Shown here piece by piece: positions 33,847 through 35,196 of a DNA stretch of 35,196 nt. The notes beneath the pieces are model-generated. The model did no database searches. It saw only the letters and a program-made list of their open reading frames with translations, and was not told the origin of the DNA. Made by a program: the position numbers and the translations under genes. Source of the stretch: an uncultured Ilumatobacter sp. (GTDB lineage Bacteria; Actinomycetota; Acidimicrobiia; Acidimicrobiales; Ilumatobacteraceae); assembly GCA_937919625.1 (NCBI GenBank), contig CALFRK010000105.1, positions 1 to 35,196 of the forward strand. Reading direction: 5' to 3'. How positions within the stretch are numbered: position 1 is the stretch's first letter; each line of letters begins with the position of its first letter.

Positions 33847-34805
33847 GCGATTTCAACGTTGCCAGAGATGACATGGCGCAATACCGACTCAGCGACGCCG
33901 ACATCGACGCATTGATCGACGGCGATACGGTCGCGGGCGCGCCCGCCCAACTCACCGAGTTGATGGTGTCGCTTCGCTCTCACGTCGACCTGGGTCCGAG
34001 CGTCCCCGTGTCGGCTGCACTGAGTGAGTTCATCGTGACCGGCACGACCAGCGGCACACAACCGAACACGACCGACGCCGAAGTCATCTCGTTGCACCGA
34101 CACCGAATCTCACGGTTGACCAAGGCAGCCTCGGTCGTCGGTCTGGCCCCGTTGCCGTTCCTGATCGCCGCCACAATGGTTGCTGCCGCTGCTGTCGGTG
34201 GTGCACACGTCGCCGGCATCGTCGACGTCCCCCTCCTGCCCGATCGTGGGGCGCAGATCGAAGTGGTCGCGCCGCCCGTGCCAGATCAGATCGACCCGGT
34301 CGTCGTGCCGTCGATCTCGGAGAACGAGCCGACAGATGCTGTCGCCGTGCCGCCGACACCTGCCCGAACACCACTCCCAGTTTCATCGTCGCTCCCGGTT
34401 TCGGCCCCGCAGCTACCAGTAGCGTCCCACGTTTCGGCCTCCGCAGGAGATCACGCCACCCCATCGACGCTCCCGAGCGAAGCGGCCGTTGAAGGTGCCC
34501 CTGCGTGCGAGTTGGGTCAAGACACCGCCGATACCCGCACCGGGCCGCCGGTCGAACCGAACACCACCACTCCCGACGTTGTGCCCGTTCCCGAGATTGG
34601 TCCGCCGATCAACCCCTGCGAACAGGCATCATCCACCACGACGCCGATCGTTGCATCAGACGACCACGCCCCCTCCGACGTCCACGTCCTGAGCGAGGTC
34701 ACCATTCCGCCCACTGGGCAGCAGCCCGGCGGTCAAGGACCGGATGTGCCGACAACTCCAGTGACATCCCCACCAGAAAATGTCGGATCACCCCGTACCC
34801 CTTGA
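33843..34805 (+). CDS. Membrane protein, probable anti-sigma factor
   Basis: A 320-residue protein. The N-terminal cytoplasmic part (1-95) holds LSDADIDALIDGDTV and a helical segment. One transmembrane helix follows (about 97-127), then a long Pro/Thr/Val-rich outer region with two cysteines. The topology and the ATGA overlap with the sigma gene fit an anti-sigma factor. No HxxxCxxC zinc anti-sigma motif is present, so it would belong to another class; the assignment is by context. The outer part is low-complexity and might span the cell wall. Confidence 0.7.
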   Translation: MSDFNVARDDMAQYRLSDADIDALIDGDTVAGAPAQLTELMVSLRSHVDLGPSVPVSAALSEFIVTGTTSGTQPNTTDAEVISLHRHRISRLTKAASVVGLAPLPFLIAATMVAAAAVGGAHVAGIVDVPLLPDRGAQIEVVAPPVPDQIDPVVVPSISENEPTDAVAVPPTPARTPLPVSSSLPVSAPQLPVASHVSASAGDHATPSTLPSEAAVEGAPACELGQDTADTRTGPPVEPNTTTPDVVPVPEIGPPINPCEQASSTTTPIVASDDHAPSDVHVLSEVTIPPTGQQPGGQGPDVPTTPVTSPPENVGSPRTP

Positions 34806-34810
34806 CGGGG
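34791..34810 (+). terminator. Hairpin at the end of the sigma/anti-sigma operon
   Basis: CCCCGT (34791-34796) and ACGGGG (34805-34810) form a 6-bp stem with an 8-nt loop overlapping the stop codon, followed by GAAACC rather than T residues. Confidence 0.4.
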
Positions 34811-34847
34811 AAACCGACGTTGATACCGATGAGACCCGCAGTTCGTA

Positions 34848-34952
34848 CGTGCCGACATCTGGCACGAGGGCTGAGTGGCTCACCGAAAAGGCGACCCGGC
34901 CAAACAGCCGGGTAGCAACGCCAAGGACTCGACAACGAGCATCCGGGCTACC
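34848..34952 (+). ncRNA. Structured leader, possible riboswitch-like element
   Basis: Upstream of the secreted protein gene are consecutive hairpins: CGTGCC/GGCACG (34848-34866), ACCCGGC-CAAACA-GCCGGGT (34894-34913) and CTCG-ACAA-CGAG (34928-34939). GGTAGC (34911-34916) can pair with GCTACC (34947-34952), which competes with the second hairpin. The GGCG...CGCC frame around the second hairpin loosely recalls the c-di-GMP-I riboswitch, but the conserved GACGCAAAGCC is missing. Not assigned to a known class. Confidence 0.35.
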
Positions 34953-34989
34953 GAAGCGAGACCACACCCCGAACAGAAAGAACCACACA

Positions 34990-35196
34990 ATGCGTAGCAA
35001 GTTGATTGCAGTCCCCGCAGCGCTCCTCGTAACGCTCGCCATTTCCACCGGCCCAGCACGAGCGGACGATGCCCCCGACACCGAAGTCGAAGACGTCGCC
35101 CAGTGCACCGAGACCGAAGAAGTCGAAGTCGTCGAAGGGGGCGAAATCCTGGAGGCGTCTGCCGAGGAAGCAGCAGCGGCTGCTGAAAGCCTCGAA
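34990..35196 (+). CDS. Secreted acidic protein, 5' end only
   Basis: ATG 34990 opens a frame that is still open at the right edge (69 codons). It begins with a signal peptide, MRSKLIAVPAALLVTLAIS then TGPARA, with likely cleavage before Asp-Asp. The mature part is very acidic and Glu/Val/Ala-rich (DTEVEDVAQ, then TEEVEVVEGGEILE and an AEEAAAAAE run), with one cysteine so far. The ribosome site is weak (AGAAAG). It lies downstream of the sigma/anti-sigma pair behind a structured leader and may be a target of that sigma factor. No family recognised. Confidence 0.75.
   Translation, partial: MRSKLIAVPAALLVTLAISTGPARADDAPDTEVEDVAQCTETEEVEVVEGGEILEASAEEAAAAAESLE

Noticed and set aside
34848-34952. 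c-di-GMP-I riboswitch
   Set aside because: The overall stem order is suggestive, but the conserved GACGCAAAGCC core is absent, so the class is not assigned.

Overview
The window is GC-rich chromosomal DNA of an actinobacterium. The gene families and the order dapA, RNase J, ftsK/tepA, together with otsAB, an AIM24-type protein and a class B flavin monooxygenase, suggest a member of Acidimicrobiia (Ilumatobacter-like). That placement is from recalled gene content, not from a computed phylogeny. Many genes have no Shine-Dalgarno sequence and instead carry a TANNNT hexamer 6-10 nt before the start codon, which suggests frequent leaderless transcription.

Layout. Bases 1-320 hold the 3' end of a secreted peptidoglycan-binding protein with a VAPAT repeat linker. 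Bases 547-5300 carry pnp, an M16 zinc peptidase and dapB (RNA decay, proteolysis, lysine/meso-DAP synthesis). A membrane gene (5345-5974, minus) diverges from an acyl-CoA synthetase, which is followed by three overlapping or closely spaced lipoprotein genes: a type-1 copper protein, a parallel beta-helix protein and a DUF1996 protein. A TetR regulator with a clear palindromic operator precedes a ferritin-like diiron protein and a membrane protein of unknown function. On the minus strand lie otsA-otsB (trehalose synthesis) and an SDR dehydrogenase. From 17028 the plus strand carries dapA, RNase J, a lipoprotein, FtsK, an AIM24-like protein, TerC, dnaG, a primary-type sigma-70 factor (dnaG and sigma overlap in a macromolecular-synthesis arrangement) and a Baeyer-Villiger-type monooxygenase.

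The accessory part is 29292-32824. tRNA-Asn is followed by a strong terminator and a tRNA with anticodon CAT. The 3' half of the CAT tRNA is repeated at 31529 and 32643. Truncated tyrosine-recombinase C-termini directly abut the first and third copies, and three toxin-antitoxin modules lie between the copies. I read this as two or more decayed integrative elements stacked in one tRNA attachment site. One toxin gene is broken by a 14-bp tandem duplication, while its promoter and a large palindromic operator stay intact.

Bases 33250-35196 hold an ECF-type sigma factor, a translationally overlapping membrane protein that is probably its anti-sigma partner, a structured leader, and the start of a secreted acidic protein that runs off the right edge.
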